From Candidatus Bathyarchaeota archaeon (lineage in GTDB: Archaea > Thermoproteota > Bathyarchaeia > Bathyarchaeales > SOJC01), in the NCBI GenBank assembly GCA_023131225.1, contig JAGLZW010000032.1, forward strand, positions 1-36,953: a stretch of DNA of 36,953 bases. The letters are read 5' to 3'. Below, piece by piece: positions 30,136-36,953 of the stretch. A program made the translations under genes and the position numbers. The number at the start of each line of letters is the position of its first letter. The first letter of the stretch is position 1. The notes below the pieces were generated by a model. The model saw nothing but the letters and a program-made list of their open reading frames with translations, was not told the DNA's origin and searched no databases.

Positions 30136-31041
30136 TTATTTCAGTATCATTTGTGTAAATTGTTCCGGATTGAAAGGCTGCAAGTCCGCGTATGTTTGAC
30201 CGACTCCGATAAACAGTATGGGTTTGTTAGTCGCATACGCGACGCTTAATGCTGAACCGCCTTTCACATCAGCATCCACTTTCGTCAAAATGGTTCCGTC
30301 AATGCCTATGCTTTTATTGAACTCTTCTGCCTGCATAACCGCATCATTGCCCGTTAAGGCATCAACCACGAGTAGAGTCAAATCAGGGTTCACGACACGC
30401 TTGACTTTCGCCAATTCGTTCATCAAATTCTTGTCAGTTTGAATGCGTCCTGCCGTGTCAATGAGCACCACGTTTACGCCATGGGCTTCAGCATGTTTGA
30501 TGGCATCAAAAGCCACGGCAGCAGGGTCAGCGCCATAACTATGTTTAATGATGCGTACTCCAAGCCGTTTTGCATGTTCTTCTAATTGTTCAATTGAGCC
30601 GGCTCTGTACGTGTCGCTGCAAGCTAAAACAACTGTAAAGTCTTTTTTCATGAACAATTTGGTGATTTTGGCGATGGTTGTTGTTTTTCCAGTGCCGTTG
30701 ATTCCAACAAACGCGATTACTAATGGCTCTCCGCTTTTCTGCTTCTCTTTAACCATCTTTAGCAAGTCTATTTTTTCGCCTGTGTTCAAAATTTCCAGCA
30801 AAACTTCACGTAGATTCTCTCTTACAACTTCTTTTCTGCCTTCTAAACGCTTAACCTCAAGGCTGTCCAGTCGTCTTTCCATTTCGTTACATATGCGCTC
30901 CGCAACTGGAAAAGCTACATCGTTTTCAACAAGGCTTAGCTTAAAATCTGATAGGATTGGCTGTAGCTGTTTTGCTTTCAGCTCAGTTGTTGTGATTTTG
31001 TTAACTAAGCCGCTAAGGCCTACTTTTAGTTTTTCGAACAT
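30136..31041 (-). CDS. ftsY: Signal recognition particle receptor FtsY
   Basis: The 301-residue GTPase docks the SRP-ribosome complex at the membrane. The N domain (1-90, MFEKLKVGLSGLVNKITTTE) precedes the G domain with G1 GINGTGKT (113-120), DTYRAGSIEQLEEHA (143-157), G3 DTAGR (195-199) and G4 TKVD (253-256). The ending FIGVGQTYADLQPFNPEQF is the FtsY signature. The acidic A domain of many bacterial FtsY proteins is absent, as usual in archaea. Its ATG lies inside the prefoldin gene (29-base overlap), so it is the last gene of the ribosomal cluster. Confidence 0.97.
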   Translation of the reverse strand: MFEKLKVGLSGLVNKITTTELKAKQLQPILSDFKLSLVENDVAFPVAERICNEMERRLDSLEVKRLEGRKEVVRENLREVLLEILNTGEKIDLLKMVKEKQKSGEPLVIAFVGINGTGKTTTIAKITKLFMKKDFTVVLACSDTYRAGSIEQLEEHAKRLGVRIIKHSYGADPAAVAFDAIKHAEAHGVNVVLIDTAGRIQTDKNLMNELAKVKRVVNPDLTLLVVDALTGNDAVMQAEEFNKSIGIDGTILTKVDADVKGGSALSVAYATNKPILFIGVGQTYADLQPFNPEQFTQMILK

Positions 31042-31477
31042 CGCCGGCTCTTCTCCTGCTGCTTAGCTTTAGTGAAACTTCGTCAAGCTGCTGTCTTTTC
31101 AAATGCATCTGCTCTACAACCTGACCTAACTGCTGCTGAAGGGTATTCTTAGATATTTCAAGCTCCGCAATGCGTTTCTGTACAATTTGCTTAGCTTCGT
31201 CTCTGGATTTCTCCACGGACACGCCAGCCCCCATGCCAACCACCATGGTCTCCGTAGTTGCAACTTCAGCTTTTATGAAGGAGCCACCGCCGATTGGCAC
31301 AAGCAGAGGAGCGCCCTTCTTTTCCTTATCTAATCCTTCTATAGTCATAGACGCAAAGGCAAGTTCTGTCATTGCGGCGTTTATCAGGTTGGTTCTGTTC
31401 TGCAAGGCGTCTGCTGTGCCTTCTAATAGCCGAAGTTCCGTTAGTAGTCTACGAAAAATCTCTTCGTCACTCGACAT
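31013..31477 (-). CDS. pfdA: Prefoldin alpha subunit
   Basis: The 154-residue chaperone subunit has the two-coiled-coil layout of prefoldin alpha. An N-terminal helix (residues 5-50) leads to the beta hairpin core with APLLVPIGGGSFIKAEV and VVGMGAGVSVEKS. A C-terminal helix (105-145) carries LEISKNTLQQQLGQVVEQM. Two alpha and four beta subunits hold unfolded proteins for the thermosome. It overlaps L18a by 11 bases and FtsY by 29, the usual archaeal order. Confidence 0.95.
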   Translation of the reverse strand: MSSDEEIFRRLLTELRLLEGTADALQNRTNLINAAMTELAFASMTIEGLDKEKKGAPLLVPIGGGSFIKAEVATTETMVVGMGAGVSVEKSRDEAKQIVQKRIAELEISKNTLQQQLGQVVEQMHLKRQQLDEVSLKLSSRRRAGDVRKTKSRP

Positions 31478-31718
31478 GTGCTTCTTCCCCCAAAGTTAAC
31501 TTCCTTATGAGAGGGCTTTCAATCTCCTCTGGGGGGATCTCTTCGATTTTGAAGATTTTTATTTGAAAGCGTTTGGCTCTGTGTTTGCTTCCTAACTCCA
31601 TGTATATCTTTTCTTTTGCGTTTTCAGGCTTTAAGGCTCTGATCTCTTTCTTGAAGGGCGTTCTCCAGTTTGGCTTTGCTATCTCGCCTGTTACACGGAA
31701 CACTTTGACTTCGCTCAT
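31467..31718 (-). CDS. rpl18a: Ribosomal protein L18a (LX/eL20)
   Basis: The 83-residue protein begins MSEVKVFRVTGEIAKPNWRT and has the family's ALKPENAKEKIYMELGSKHR segment, followed by IKIFKIEEIPPEEIES. It is a component of the large subunit. The length matches archaeal LX. It lies between aIF6, whose stop is one base upstream, and prefoldin alpha. Confidence 0.95.
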   Translation of the reverse strand: MSEVKVFRVTGEIAKPNWRTPFKKEIRALKPENAKEKIYMELGSKHRAKRFQIKIFKIEEIPPEEIESPLIRKLTLGEEAHVE

Positions 31719-31719
31719 C

Positions 31720-32394
31720 TTATTTCACCACATCAAGAGCTTGACCAATTATAAACATTTCAGGGCCTGTTGTGAGTAACCCTGCCACTACGTTATTGCT
31801 GTTCCCTATTAACCCTGTGGCTACATAAGGTATACCGCAGTTTATGCTTCCAACATCCACAGGCACCTTCAACACCTCTTCCAGAACTTGCTTTTCTTCC
31901 TCCTTAATCAACGGATGCGCTAAAACGCCTTTATTTGTAGCTAAAGCCAACGAACCAACGTATGGCAAACCTGCAACCTCCCCACGAACAACATCAACGC
32001 CCAAAGTGTCAGCTATTTTCCTAGTAGTTTTGGGTTTAAGCCTTGGGTCAACAACAGCGCCATAATCGTTTGTAAGAACCATGTTTCCATAAGCAGTCCT
32101 TTTCGTCTCCATAACTGTCAAATTGGCGTCGTCGTATACTGTCTTTATAACTTCAAGTTCTTCCTCTCGCACGTAGTGAGGTAAGATTATACCGTTCGAG
32201 TTAGCACAAGCCAGAGCCCCTACAATTACCGAGCCGCCGAGAGTCGTCTTAGCCACCTTAACACCAAGCCATTCTTCCACGTTATCGGCTTTTGGTTCGG
32301 GCGCTTGCAGAGGAATTATCGCCATTTTGTCAGTAGCCAAAGAATAGACTCCTATACTTGCGCTTCCAAAAAGATTTAGCAAGAAAATTGCCAA
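31720..32394 (-). CDS. eif6: Translation initiation factor aIF6
   Basis: The 224-residue anti-association factor binds the large subunit and blocks premature joining. The five-fold pseudo-repeat is seen in repeated units such as FGSASIGVYSLATDKMAIIP, ALACANSNGIILPHYV, NDYGAVVDPRL, GSLALATNKGVLAHPL and GNSNNVVAGLLTTGPE. The start is TTG with GGAG eleven bases upstream. It follows L31e closely in the same operon. Confidence 0.96.
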   Translation of the reverse strand: MAIFLLNLFGSASIGVYSLATDKMAIIPLQAPEPKADNVEEWLGVKVAKTTLGGSVIVGALACANSNGIILPHYVREEELEVIKTVYDDANLTVMETKRTAYGNMVLTNDYGAVVDPRLKPKTTRKIADTLGVDVVRGEVAGLPYVGSLALATNKGVLAHPLIKEEEKQVLEEVLKVPVDVGSINCGIPYVATGLIGNSNNVVAGLLTTGPEMFIIGQALDVVK

Positions 32395-32405
32395 CCGGTC
32401 GTCTC

Positions 32406-32891
32406 CTAAGCTAGGAAAATAGTTACGTTGCCTTCTTCATCTTTGGCAGCGCGAATTCTTAATTTCCGAGGAGGTTTCTCGATTCCTCGACTCCAAATTT
32501 CCTCGTTAACTTCATTGCTAATTATTATTCTTCCTGCTTCTTCTCCCTCTTCTTCCTCGATAGCTACTTCGCCAACTTTCATGTGTCTTTGAATGAAGGC
32601 TTTCATGATACGGATGGCTTTTGGAGCCCGTTTTTTTGGGGGCATTATCCAGGCACGCTGCAGTGGTATTGTGTAGAATCTTTCTTCTACAAATTCCTCT
32701 TCCTCTTTTTCCCGGCGACGTGGCGCTTCTTCTTCAATCTTTTCCTCGTCGAGAGCCTCTTCTTCAGCAGCTTCTTCAACTATTTCCTCTTTTTCCTCGG
32801 CAACTTCAGGTTCTTCTAGAGTCTCAGCTTCTTCTGCTGGCAGTTCTTCCTGCTTTTCGGTCTCTTGCGCTTCCTCAGCGTTTTCTTCCAA
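32406..32891 (-). CDS. rpl31e: Ribosomal protein L31e with acidic N-terminal extension
   Basis: Residues about 68-161 are L31e: ERFYTIPLQRAWIMPPKKRA, PKAIRIMKAFIQRHMKV, then KPPRKLRIRAAKDEEGNVTI. The first 65 residues are almost only Glu, Ala and a few hydrophobic positions (EEPEVAEEKEEIVEEAAEEE). Most archaeal L31e proteins are 80-110 residues, so this extension is unusual. The TTG at 32891 has GGAGG eight bases upstream; no other start with a good site lies near the conserved part. The tail is probably flexible and surface exposed on the ribosome. Confidence 0.93.
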   Translation of the reverse strand: MEENAEEAQETEKQEELPAEEAETLEEPEVAEEKEEIVEEAAEEEALDEEKIEEEAPRRREKEEEEFVEERFYTIPLQRAWIMPPKKRAPKAIRIMKAFIQRHMKVGEVAIEEEEGEEAGRIIISNEVNEEIWSRGIEKPPRKLRIRAAKDEEGNVTIFLA

Positions 32892-32904
32892 AAAATCGCC
32901 TCCT

Positions 32905-33060
32905 CTACGCCCTAAGTTTGCTTCGCCGCCAATGTTTACTCTTTGGGTGTCTTCTAACTCGACCTAGAGTCTTCGCTACTACCCATGTTGGAACTGGTTT
33001 TTTTTGCTTTCCAGCCTTTGCCAGTCTACGTTTTCTTGCAGTTGGCTTGTTTCTTGCCAC
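32905..33060 (-). CDS. rpl39e: Ribosomal protein L39e
   Basis: The 51-residue basic protein begins with GTG and reads [20 protein letters not shown], then [13 protein letters not shown] and the [12 protein letters not shown] ending. It matches L39e, which lines the exit tunnel of the large subunit. It sits between PDCD5 and L31e, the usual archaeal order. Confidence 0.96.
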   Translation of the reverse strand: MARNKPTARKRRLAKAGKQKKPVPTWVVAKTLGRVRRHPKSKHWRRSKLRA

Positions 33061-33062
33061 GG

Positions 33063-33401
33063 TTATTTTCTCCTTATTTTTATGTCTCGACGTTGAGACT
33101 GTAATCGGGCTAATATTTCTTTCAGCTGGTTGTCGGCTACGGGGATTTTTAGGCGTCCTGTTTGAGCGAGTTGTATGAGTTGGAGTTCGATTTGTGCTGC
33201 GAATTCAGGTTTCACCATTTTTAGGTTTGTGAGGCGTTGTCTGGCGTCAGTGGACAGTATTCGGCGGAGTAACGCTTGTTTCTGTATTTCAACTTGCTGT
33301 TGCATTTGAGCTTGTTGTTGTTCTTGGGCAAATCTCTGCTGGAGTTCAAGCAGTCTTTTTTTGCGCAGTGCTTCGATTTCTTCGTCCTCGCTCACAGCCA
33401 C
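33063..33401 (-). CDS. PDCD5-family DNA-binding protein
   Basis: The 112-residue protein is helical and charged: [20 protein letters not shown], a Gln-rich helix ([10 protein letters not shown]), then [20 protein letters not shown] and the [14 protein letters not shown] end. This is the archaeal PDCD5 family (TFAR19-like), thought to bind DNA or translation complexes. The GTG at 33401 is next to S19e, whose stop is 11 bases upstream, so the two share a message. Confidence 0.95.
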   Translation of the reverse strand: MAVSEDEEIEALRKKRLLELQQRFAQEQQQAQMQQQVEIQKQALLRRILSTDARQRLTNLKMVKPEFAAQIELQLIQLAQTGRLKIPVADNQLKEILARLQSQRRDIKIRRK

Positions 33402-33411
33402 TTCACCTTGT

Positions 33412-33867
33412 TTAGTACTTTGCCAGTTCAGGTATTTTCTTCTCTAATTCCTTTTTTATCTCGGTGGCCATCGTATCTAGCAGTCGTCTACCCTCACTTG
33501 TCAATACTCTACCTTGCCCTTTCACGTTTTCGACGAGTCCAGCCGCTTCAAGCTGTTGAAAGAGTTTTCTAATGTTACTTCCTGCACCTTTCCTCACATG
33601 TTCTGGGCGAACTCCCCTGTCTTTTCTTCCCGCATATTTTGCCCTTAATCTTTCAACTCCGATTGGCGCGTTCATGTAAGTTTTTCGGAGAAGTGAGGCG
33701 CAACGCGTGTACCACCAGCCTTGGTTTTGGGGTTGCCGTGTTGCATAGGAACCTGTTTTTACGTAGGGTGCCCATGGTGGTGGGGTGACCTGGTCTATGT
33801 TGTCCTTTATGTACTGAGCTAGTTTGTTGATGAAGATTTGTGCAGGGACATCGTATGGTGTTGGCAA
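33412..33867 (-). CDS. rps19e: Ribosomal protein S19e
   Basis: The 151-residue small-subunit protein begins PTPYDVPAQIFINKLAQYIK and has the family's PPPWAPYVKTGSYATRQPQN, WWYTRCASLLRKTY and GAGSNIRKLFQQLEAAGLVE. The start is TTG at 33867 with only a weak ribosome site. It is the first gene of the leftward cluster and has a clear TATA box upstream. Confidence 0.96.
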   Translation of the reverse strand: MPTPYDVPAQIFINKLAQYIKDNIDQVTPPPWAPYVKTGSYATRQPQNQGWWYTRCASLLRKTYMNAPIGVERLRAKYAGRKDRGVRPEHVRKGAGSNIRKLFQQLEAAGLVENVKGQGRVLTSEGRRLLDTMATEIKKELEKKIPELAKY

Positions 33868-33913
33868 ATTTATTACCCGCGGTTATTTTCCCTCAGAAGA
33901 TTCATGAAGCCTC

Positions 33914-33921
33914 TTATAAAA
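33914..33921 (-). promoter_or_regulatory. TATA box of the S19e-FtsY cluster
   Basis: On the minus strand AGCTTTTATAAGAGG is a strong archaeal TATA box. A start 25 or so bases on gives a leader of about 23 bases before the S19e TTG. Confidence 0.55.
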
Positions 33922-33984
33922 GCTTACTCTCCATTAGCTTGTTTGTCGTTGGGCTGGTTTGCATATATTCCAAGCACAAAGGGA

Positions 33985-34026
33985 AGACCGTCCTATTAGG
34001 AACCAGTTAGTAGACCGTTCTATTAG
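33985..34026. repeat. Two 15-base direct repeats
   Basis: AGACCGTCCTATTAG (33985-33999) recurs as AGACCGTTCTATTAG (34012-34026), 27 bases apart. They lie in the gap between the S19e promoter and the solo element-end repeat at 34095. Only two copies are present, so this is not a CRISPR. Confidence 0.5.
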
Positions 34027-34094
34027 ACTCCAAATATGATATGTTTTAGAAGAATTATGGTCTAAATTGAATATGAGCTCTCACTCCGGAATAG

Positions 34095-34158
34095 TTGGTC
34101 GAGAGAGATTTGAACCCCCACCCACAGCGGAGATATCCTCCGCAAACTCCCATTTTTA
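34095..34158 (-). repeat. Element-end repeat copy C, solo
   Basis: On the minus strand AAAAATGGGAGTTTGCGGA, then GGATATCTCC, matches copies A and B. GCGGAG and CTCCGC form a six-base-pair hairpin around GATAT. It is followed by GTGGGTGGGGGTTCAAATC and TCTCTCGACCA, a T-arm and acceptor-like end that is not from tRNA-Phe. No integrase or inserted gene is seen nearby, so it is a relic, or a dispersed repeat. Confidence 0.6.
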
Positions 34159-34221
34159 GTTTGAATGATGACGAAGTTATAGTCAAAAAATGTTAAATGC
34201 AATCTATTTATTGATTTACAT

Positions 34222-34971
34222 TTGTTGGTGGCATCTTTGAGGAAAAGAGATGTGTTCTCTATAATTGTTGACCCAACGAGGAATAGTATCATCAGACGTT
34301 TGGGTGAGGCTGGAAAAGCTGCTTATTCCGATTTGTTGGATTCTGCGGAGTATATGAGGCATCTAACTAGCACAGGAACCTTCAACTATCATCTGAACTT
34401 TCTGCTAGAGAACTCTGTGATTGTCAAAGATGGCGTTGTCTACAGATTGACGAAGAAAGGACGTGAGATCGCAAGGTTCGTCAAAGATGTTGGCCAAATT
34501 TGGAATAAACTTGAATCAACATTGCGAGGTGCGCGTATGAGTATATTCAGTTTTGCGGAACAATTTGAGGAGGAGACTGGAACAAAAATGCAGAAGGTTA
34601 CTTCGAAGCTCCACGGGATAGATTTCATTACGGACGAAAGGAGAGTAATAGGTCTAATCGCACAAGAGGATTGCAACACCGAGTTCTTCGAACAATATGA
34701 CCCAATCACAATCGAGGGCTTCAAACTGTGCTTAAAAGAATGCGAGAAAAAAGGAAAAATGGTTAAAGAATTAGTCTTCAGCCACCCAGACTTGGGATAT
34801 CATCTTTCAATTCAGATGTTGGGAATTGTATATCAATTCTTGGAAAACAATTTCGGCGAAGCCCATGCGTTCGCTCTGAAGAAAAAACCACATCCATTTC
34901 TCTTCAGAGCCGCAGAGATGAAAAAAGACTATGACGGATGTGCATTCATCGTAGCACCAGTCGTTTTTTGA
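34222..34971 (+). CDS. Winged-helix transcription regulator, ArsR-like
   Basis: The 249-residue protein has an N-terminal winged helix: IIVDPTRNSIIRRLGEAGKA, AYSDLLDS, then TGTFNYHLNFLLENSVIVKD and VYRLTKKGREIARF. The rest (about 115-249) is an unidentified sensor domain with a beta-rich end (CAFIVAPVVF) and scattered cysteines (150, 168, 172). TTG at 34222 or 34225 starts the frame without a clear ribosome site, with a TATA-like CTATTTAT 15 bases before. It stands alone and its targets are unknown. Confidence 0.75.
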   Translation: MLVASLRKRDVFSIIVDPTRNSIIRRLGEAGKAAYSDLLDSAEYMRHLTSTGTFNYHLNFLLENSVIVKDGVVYRLTKKGREIARFVKDVGQIWNKLESTLRGARMSIFSFAEQFEEETGTKMQKVTSKLHGIDFITDERRVIGLIAQEDCNTEFFEQYDPITIEGFKLCLKECEKKGKMVKELVFSHPDLGYHLSIQMLGIVYQFLENNFGEAHAFALKKKPHPFLFRAAEMKKDYDGCAFIVAPVVF

Positions 34972-35108
34972 AGCAAATCAAGAAACAGAACAAATATCCC
35001 AAAACATCAACGAAAGGCTTCTGCAACAACGATTGCAGATATCTCCTGCACAATCCGTCATTTTTCTCTGAGCTGAGATTTCGGGTGGACACCATTTCTT
35101 TCTACTTC

Positions 35109-35339
35109 ATGTCATTATTCACAGTTCATAAAATTAAAAAGGATTCTAACTCAACTGTAATTGTACGCGCACAGTTGAAGTGTGGTGATGAGGTTTTGGC
35201 CGTATCCACATTAGCCAAGGAAGAAAAAATGGAAGAGAGAATAGAGGAAAGAAAGCTCATAATACATAAGATCGTTATCGACCTTGAAACTGCGAAAAGC
35301 ATTGTCGAGAAAGGCAAAACTAAATTCTTGCAAAATTAG
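35109..35339 (+). CDS. Small charged protein, 76 aa, unknown function
   Basis: From the ATG at 35109 the protein reads MSLFTVHKIKKDSNSTVIVR, AQLKCGDEVLAVSTL, then a charged helix KEEKMEERIEERKLIIHKIV. The strand-then-helix layout looks real. The frame extends back to 34938 with unlikely composition and overlaps the previous gene, so the shorter form is given. No ribosome site is obvious. Confidence 0.45.
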   Translation: MSLFTVHKIKKDSNSTVIVRAQLKCGDEVLAVSTLAKEEKMEERIEERKLIIHKIVIDLETAKSIVEKGKTKFLQN

Positions 35340-35445
35340 GCTTACTTAGAGGTGGGAGTAGGGAGTGATCCGTAACCACAAAGTTCTTTTAACTCGACCA
35401 AACTTTTATGTGCTTCCAGAGAATCTGATTGAGGGATGATGCAAA

Positions 35446-36342
35446 GTGAAAGTGCATCTTGAATGTGTTCCTTGCTTTTTGAGACAAGCATTGGAAGCCG
35501 CAAAAATGGGCACAGATGATGAAATGATGTGTGAAAAGGCTCTTAGAGGAGTTATGACTTATCTTTTAAATGAGCAATGGACTAAAATTATACCTGAGCT
35601 TGGCACAAACGTGCATAGAATTGTCAAAAGAGTTACAGGTAACATGGATCCCTATAAACAATTGAAGGAGAAATACAATCGGATAGCGTTAGAGCTTTAT
35701 CCAAAACTTAAACTTATTGTTGACAATTCTAAAGATCCATTACTAACTGCGGTCAAGGTAGCTATAGCTGGTAACGCCATAGATTTCGGTCCGAGAGTAG
35801 ATATCAACCTGAAAAAGGAAGTTCAAAACGTATTAGATAATGAACTTGCCATAAATGATATAGACCAATTAAAAGGGTCAGTCCTGAAGTCTAAAAGCGT
35901 ATTATACCTTGCAGATAATGCTGGAGAAACATTCTTTGACAGGATATTGATGGAAGTGTTCTTAAAACGAAGCGTTAAAGTAACTTATGTGGTTAAGGAC
36001 GCGCCCATTCTGAATGACGCAACATTTCGAGACGCTGAGATGGCTGGAATCTCTCAGATGGCTAAAGTTCTGTCTGTCGGAACAGACTGCACTGGAGTGC
36101 TTTTCAAAGAGTGTTCAAATGAGTTTCTCAGCGAATTTGAAAGTAGCAGTTTAGTGATTAGTAAAGGTCAGGGCAACTACGAGTCGCTTAGTGATGTTAA
36201 AAACAAGGAAATCTTTTTTCTTTTAAAAATAAAATGTCCCATAATTGCGGATGATATCGGTGCAGAAACAGGGTCCATAGTTCTGAAGAGAACCTTCAAC
36301 AAGAATAGAAACAACTTTGCCAGCGCTAAAAAGCTTTTGTGA
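35446..36342 (+). CDS. DUF89/ARMT1-like metal-dependent phosphatase
   Basis: The 298-residue protein begins with the archaeal DUF89 signature MKVHLECVPCFLRQALEAAK (C7, C10). The metal and phosphate motifs are GNAIDFGPR, LADNAGETFFDR (D157, N158, E161) and KDAPILNDATFRDA. DUF89 proteins are metal-dependent phosphatases that remove damaged or harmful sugar or cofactor phosphates. The substrate here is unknown. GTG at 35446 has GAGGGATGA about eight bases upstream. It has no operon partners. Confidence 0.92.
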   Translation: MKVHLECVPCFLRQALEAAKMGTDDEMMCEKALRGVMTYLLNEQWTKIIPELGTNVHRIVKRVTGNMDPYKQLKEKYNRIALELYPKLKLIVDNSKDPLLTAVKVAIAGNAIDFGPRVDINLKKEVQNVLDNELAINDIDQLKGSVLKSKSVLYLADNAGETFFDRILMEVFLKRSVKVTYVVKDAPILNDATFRDAEMAGISQMAKVLSVGTDCTGVLFKECSNEFLSEFESSSLVISKGQGNYESLSDVKNKEIFFLLKIKCPIIADDIGAETGSIVLKRTFNKNRNNFASAKKLL

Positions 36343-36592
36343 ATTGCGCATGCGTTTTTGCTCATGTAATTAGGAACTTGGGAGAGATCACAAATAAAGT
36401 CGATATTTATTTAAGGCTAATTACCCGCATCTTCTCTTTCATGCTTAGCGCACTAGGGTGTTTAGAAATTGGTGTAAAATGGTTATATATCCGTTTTTGC
36501 GTTTTCAAGCTTGTTTTCACCTTCTTTTGTAAGCGTTTTTTTAGAGATTCTGGGACGATAGGCGAGGGTTTCAGAGGGGTTAGCGGAATCCG
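36343..36592. other. Intergenic stretch, no gene called
   Basis: The gap after the DUF89 gene is T-rich on the plus strand and shows only overlapping weak frames, including a 116-codon plus-strand frame of poor composition beginning inside the DUF89 end. No RNA or repeat is recognised. Confidence 0.35.
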
Positions 36593-36694
36593 TTATTCAC
36601 CGTTTTTTCGCCTTCCAGAGCACGCTATTAGATTTCTTACGTCCTTTTTCAGAATTTTAGGGGTGATCCCTGCTTTTTCCATTTCATGAAGCAC
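36593..36694 (-). CDS. Possible 33-aa miniprotein or gene fragment
   Basis: A minus-strand frame starting with GTG reads VLHEMEKAGITPKILKKDVR and NLIACSGRRKNGE. It is protein-like (amphipathic helix with basic end) but has no ribosome site, and a stop lies directly before it. It may be a relic. Confidence 0.22.
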   Translation of the reverse strand: MLHEMEKAGITPKILKKDVRNLIACSGRRKNGE

Positions 36695-36792
36695 TTATTC
36701 TTTCAAAAAGAAAACGAAGTACGCCAGCTGACTCGCAGACGAAAAAAGCAGAAAACAACCCCTAAATCCTCAAAGAAGAATTAAAACCATTT

Positions 36793-36953
36793 TTAACCAT
36801 ATTCTAAACAGGCTAGCACGCGCTGTTTATTTCCACATAAAAGGAAAGCCCCCAAGAAGAAGCGTCCTCTCTTCCAAACGTCGTTGTCAACTAAAGTCGT
36901 TACCTTTACTGAATGCCATCCTTTCACGTTTTTTCCCAGCGGGCTAAGAACTG
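36793..36953 (-). CDS. C-terminal part of an unidentified gene, partial
   Basis: The frame is open from the window edge to a TAA at 36793-36795, giving 52 residues: VLSPLGKNVKGWHSVKVTTL, VDNDVWKRGRFFLGA and LLCGNKQRVLACLEYG. It looks like the end of a beta-rich protein. No family is recognised and chance cannot be excluded. Confidence 0.35.
   Translation of the reverse strand, partial: VLSPLGKNVKGWHSVKVTTLVDNDVWKRGRFFLGAFLLCGNKQRVLACLEYG

Noticed and set aside
33985-34026. CRISPR-like repeat pair
   Set aside because: There are only two copies with a 12-base gap and no cas gene in the window.
34062-34292. 76-codon minus-strand frame
   Set aside because: It runs through element-end repeat copy C and the start of the winged-helix gene, so it is explained by the repeat.
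36339-36689. 116-codon plus-strand frame after the DUF89 gene
   Set aside because: It has Phe/Arg-rich shadow composition, overlaps the DUF89 stop and lacks a ribosome site.

Overview
The window is archaeal chromosome. It carries an archaeal ribosomal and translation block (S19e, PDCD5, L39e, L31e, aIF6, L18a/LX, prefoldin alpha, FtsY), DtdA-type D-aminoacyl-tRNA deacylase, a class II ribonucleotide reductase, TATA-box promoters, frequent TTG and GTG starts and several leaderless genes. The mixture suits a TACK-type archaeon, most likely the Bathyarchaeia; that placement is an inference from gene content and style, not from a database match.

Left part (1-7.0 kb): the end of an Lrp-like ligand-binding protein, a small membrane protein with a structured leader, tRNA-Phe, a YkgJ-type metal-binding protein, a UbiA prenyltransferase and a copper locus. 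The copper locus holds a PadR winged helix fused to a TRASH metal-sensor domain, a CopA P-type ATPase, a YHS protein and a small Cys-rich protein. It is followed by a broken FTR1-like iron permease. At 6986-7048 a short conserved end sequence is joined to a 28-base copy (one mismatch) of the 3' end of the tRNA-Phe gene.

Middle (7.0-19.5 kb): a plasmid- or virus-like integrated element. It has a tyrosine recombinase, two AbrB-type regulators, a ribbon-helix-helix remnant whose frame runs into the tRNA fragment, several zinc-ribbon miniproteins, a primase-polymerase/ATPase replication protein, a P-loop ATPase with a C-terminal winged helix, and a leftward operon. That operon encodes an AT-hook miniprotein, a 122-aa protein and an 833-aa protein with a dockerin-like loop, nine TSPxYExG repeats spaced exactly 20 or 42 residues, a Gln-rich segment and a very basic tail. 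The operon starts behind two tandem palindromic operators. A diverged copy of the element end plus T-arm lies at 19464-19519. The simplest layout is tRNA-Phe, then an older tract (1020-7048), then the integrase-bearing element (7021-19519), all stacked on one tRNA gene.

Right part (19.5-37 kb): ordinary host genes. They are a DUF362 iron-sulfur protein, an AbgB-like M20 peptidase, a UPF0173 metallo-hydrolase, a GNAT acetyltransferase, tRNA-Gly, NrdJ, DtdA, a carbamoyltransferase with altered amine-site motifs, an MFS transporter, the ribosomal/FtsY cluster on the minus strand, a winged-helix regulator and a DUF89/ARMT1 phosphatase. An isolated copy of the element-end repeat sits at 34095-34158 on the minus strand. 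The window closes with weakly supported small reading frames and the end of an unidentified minus-strand gene. No rRNA gene or CRISPR array is present.
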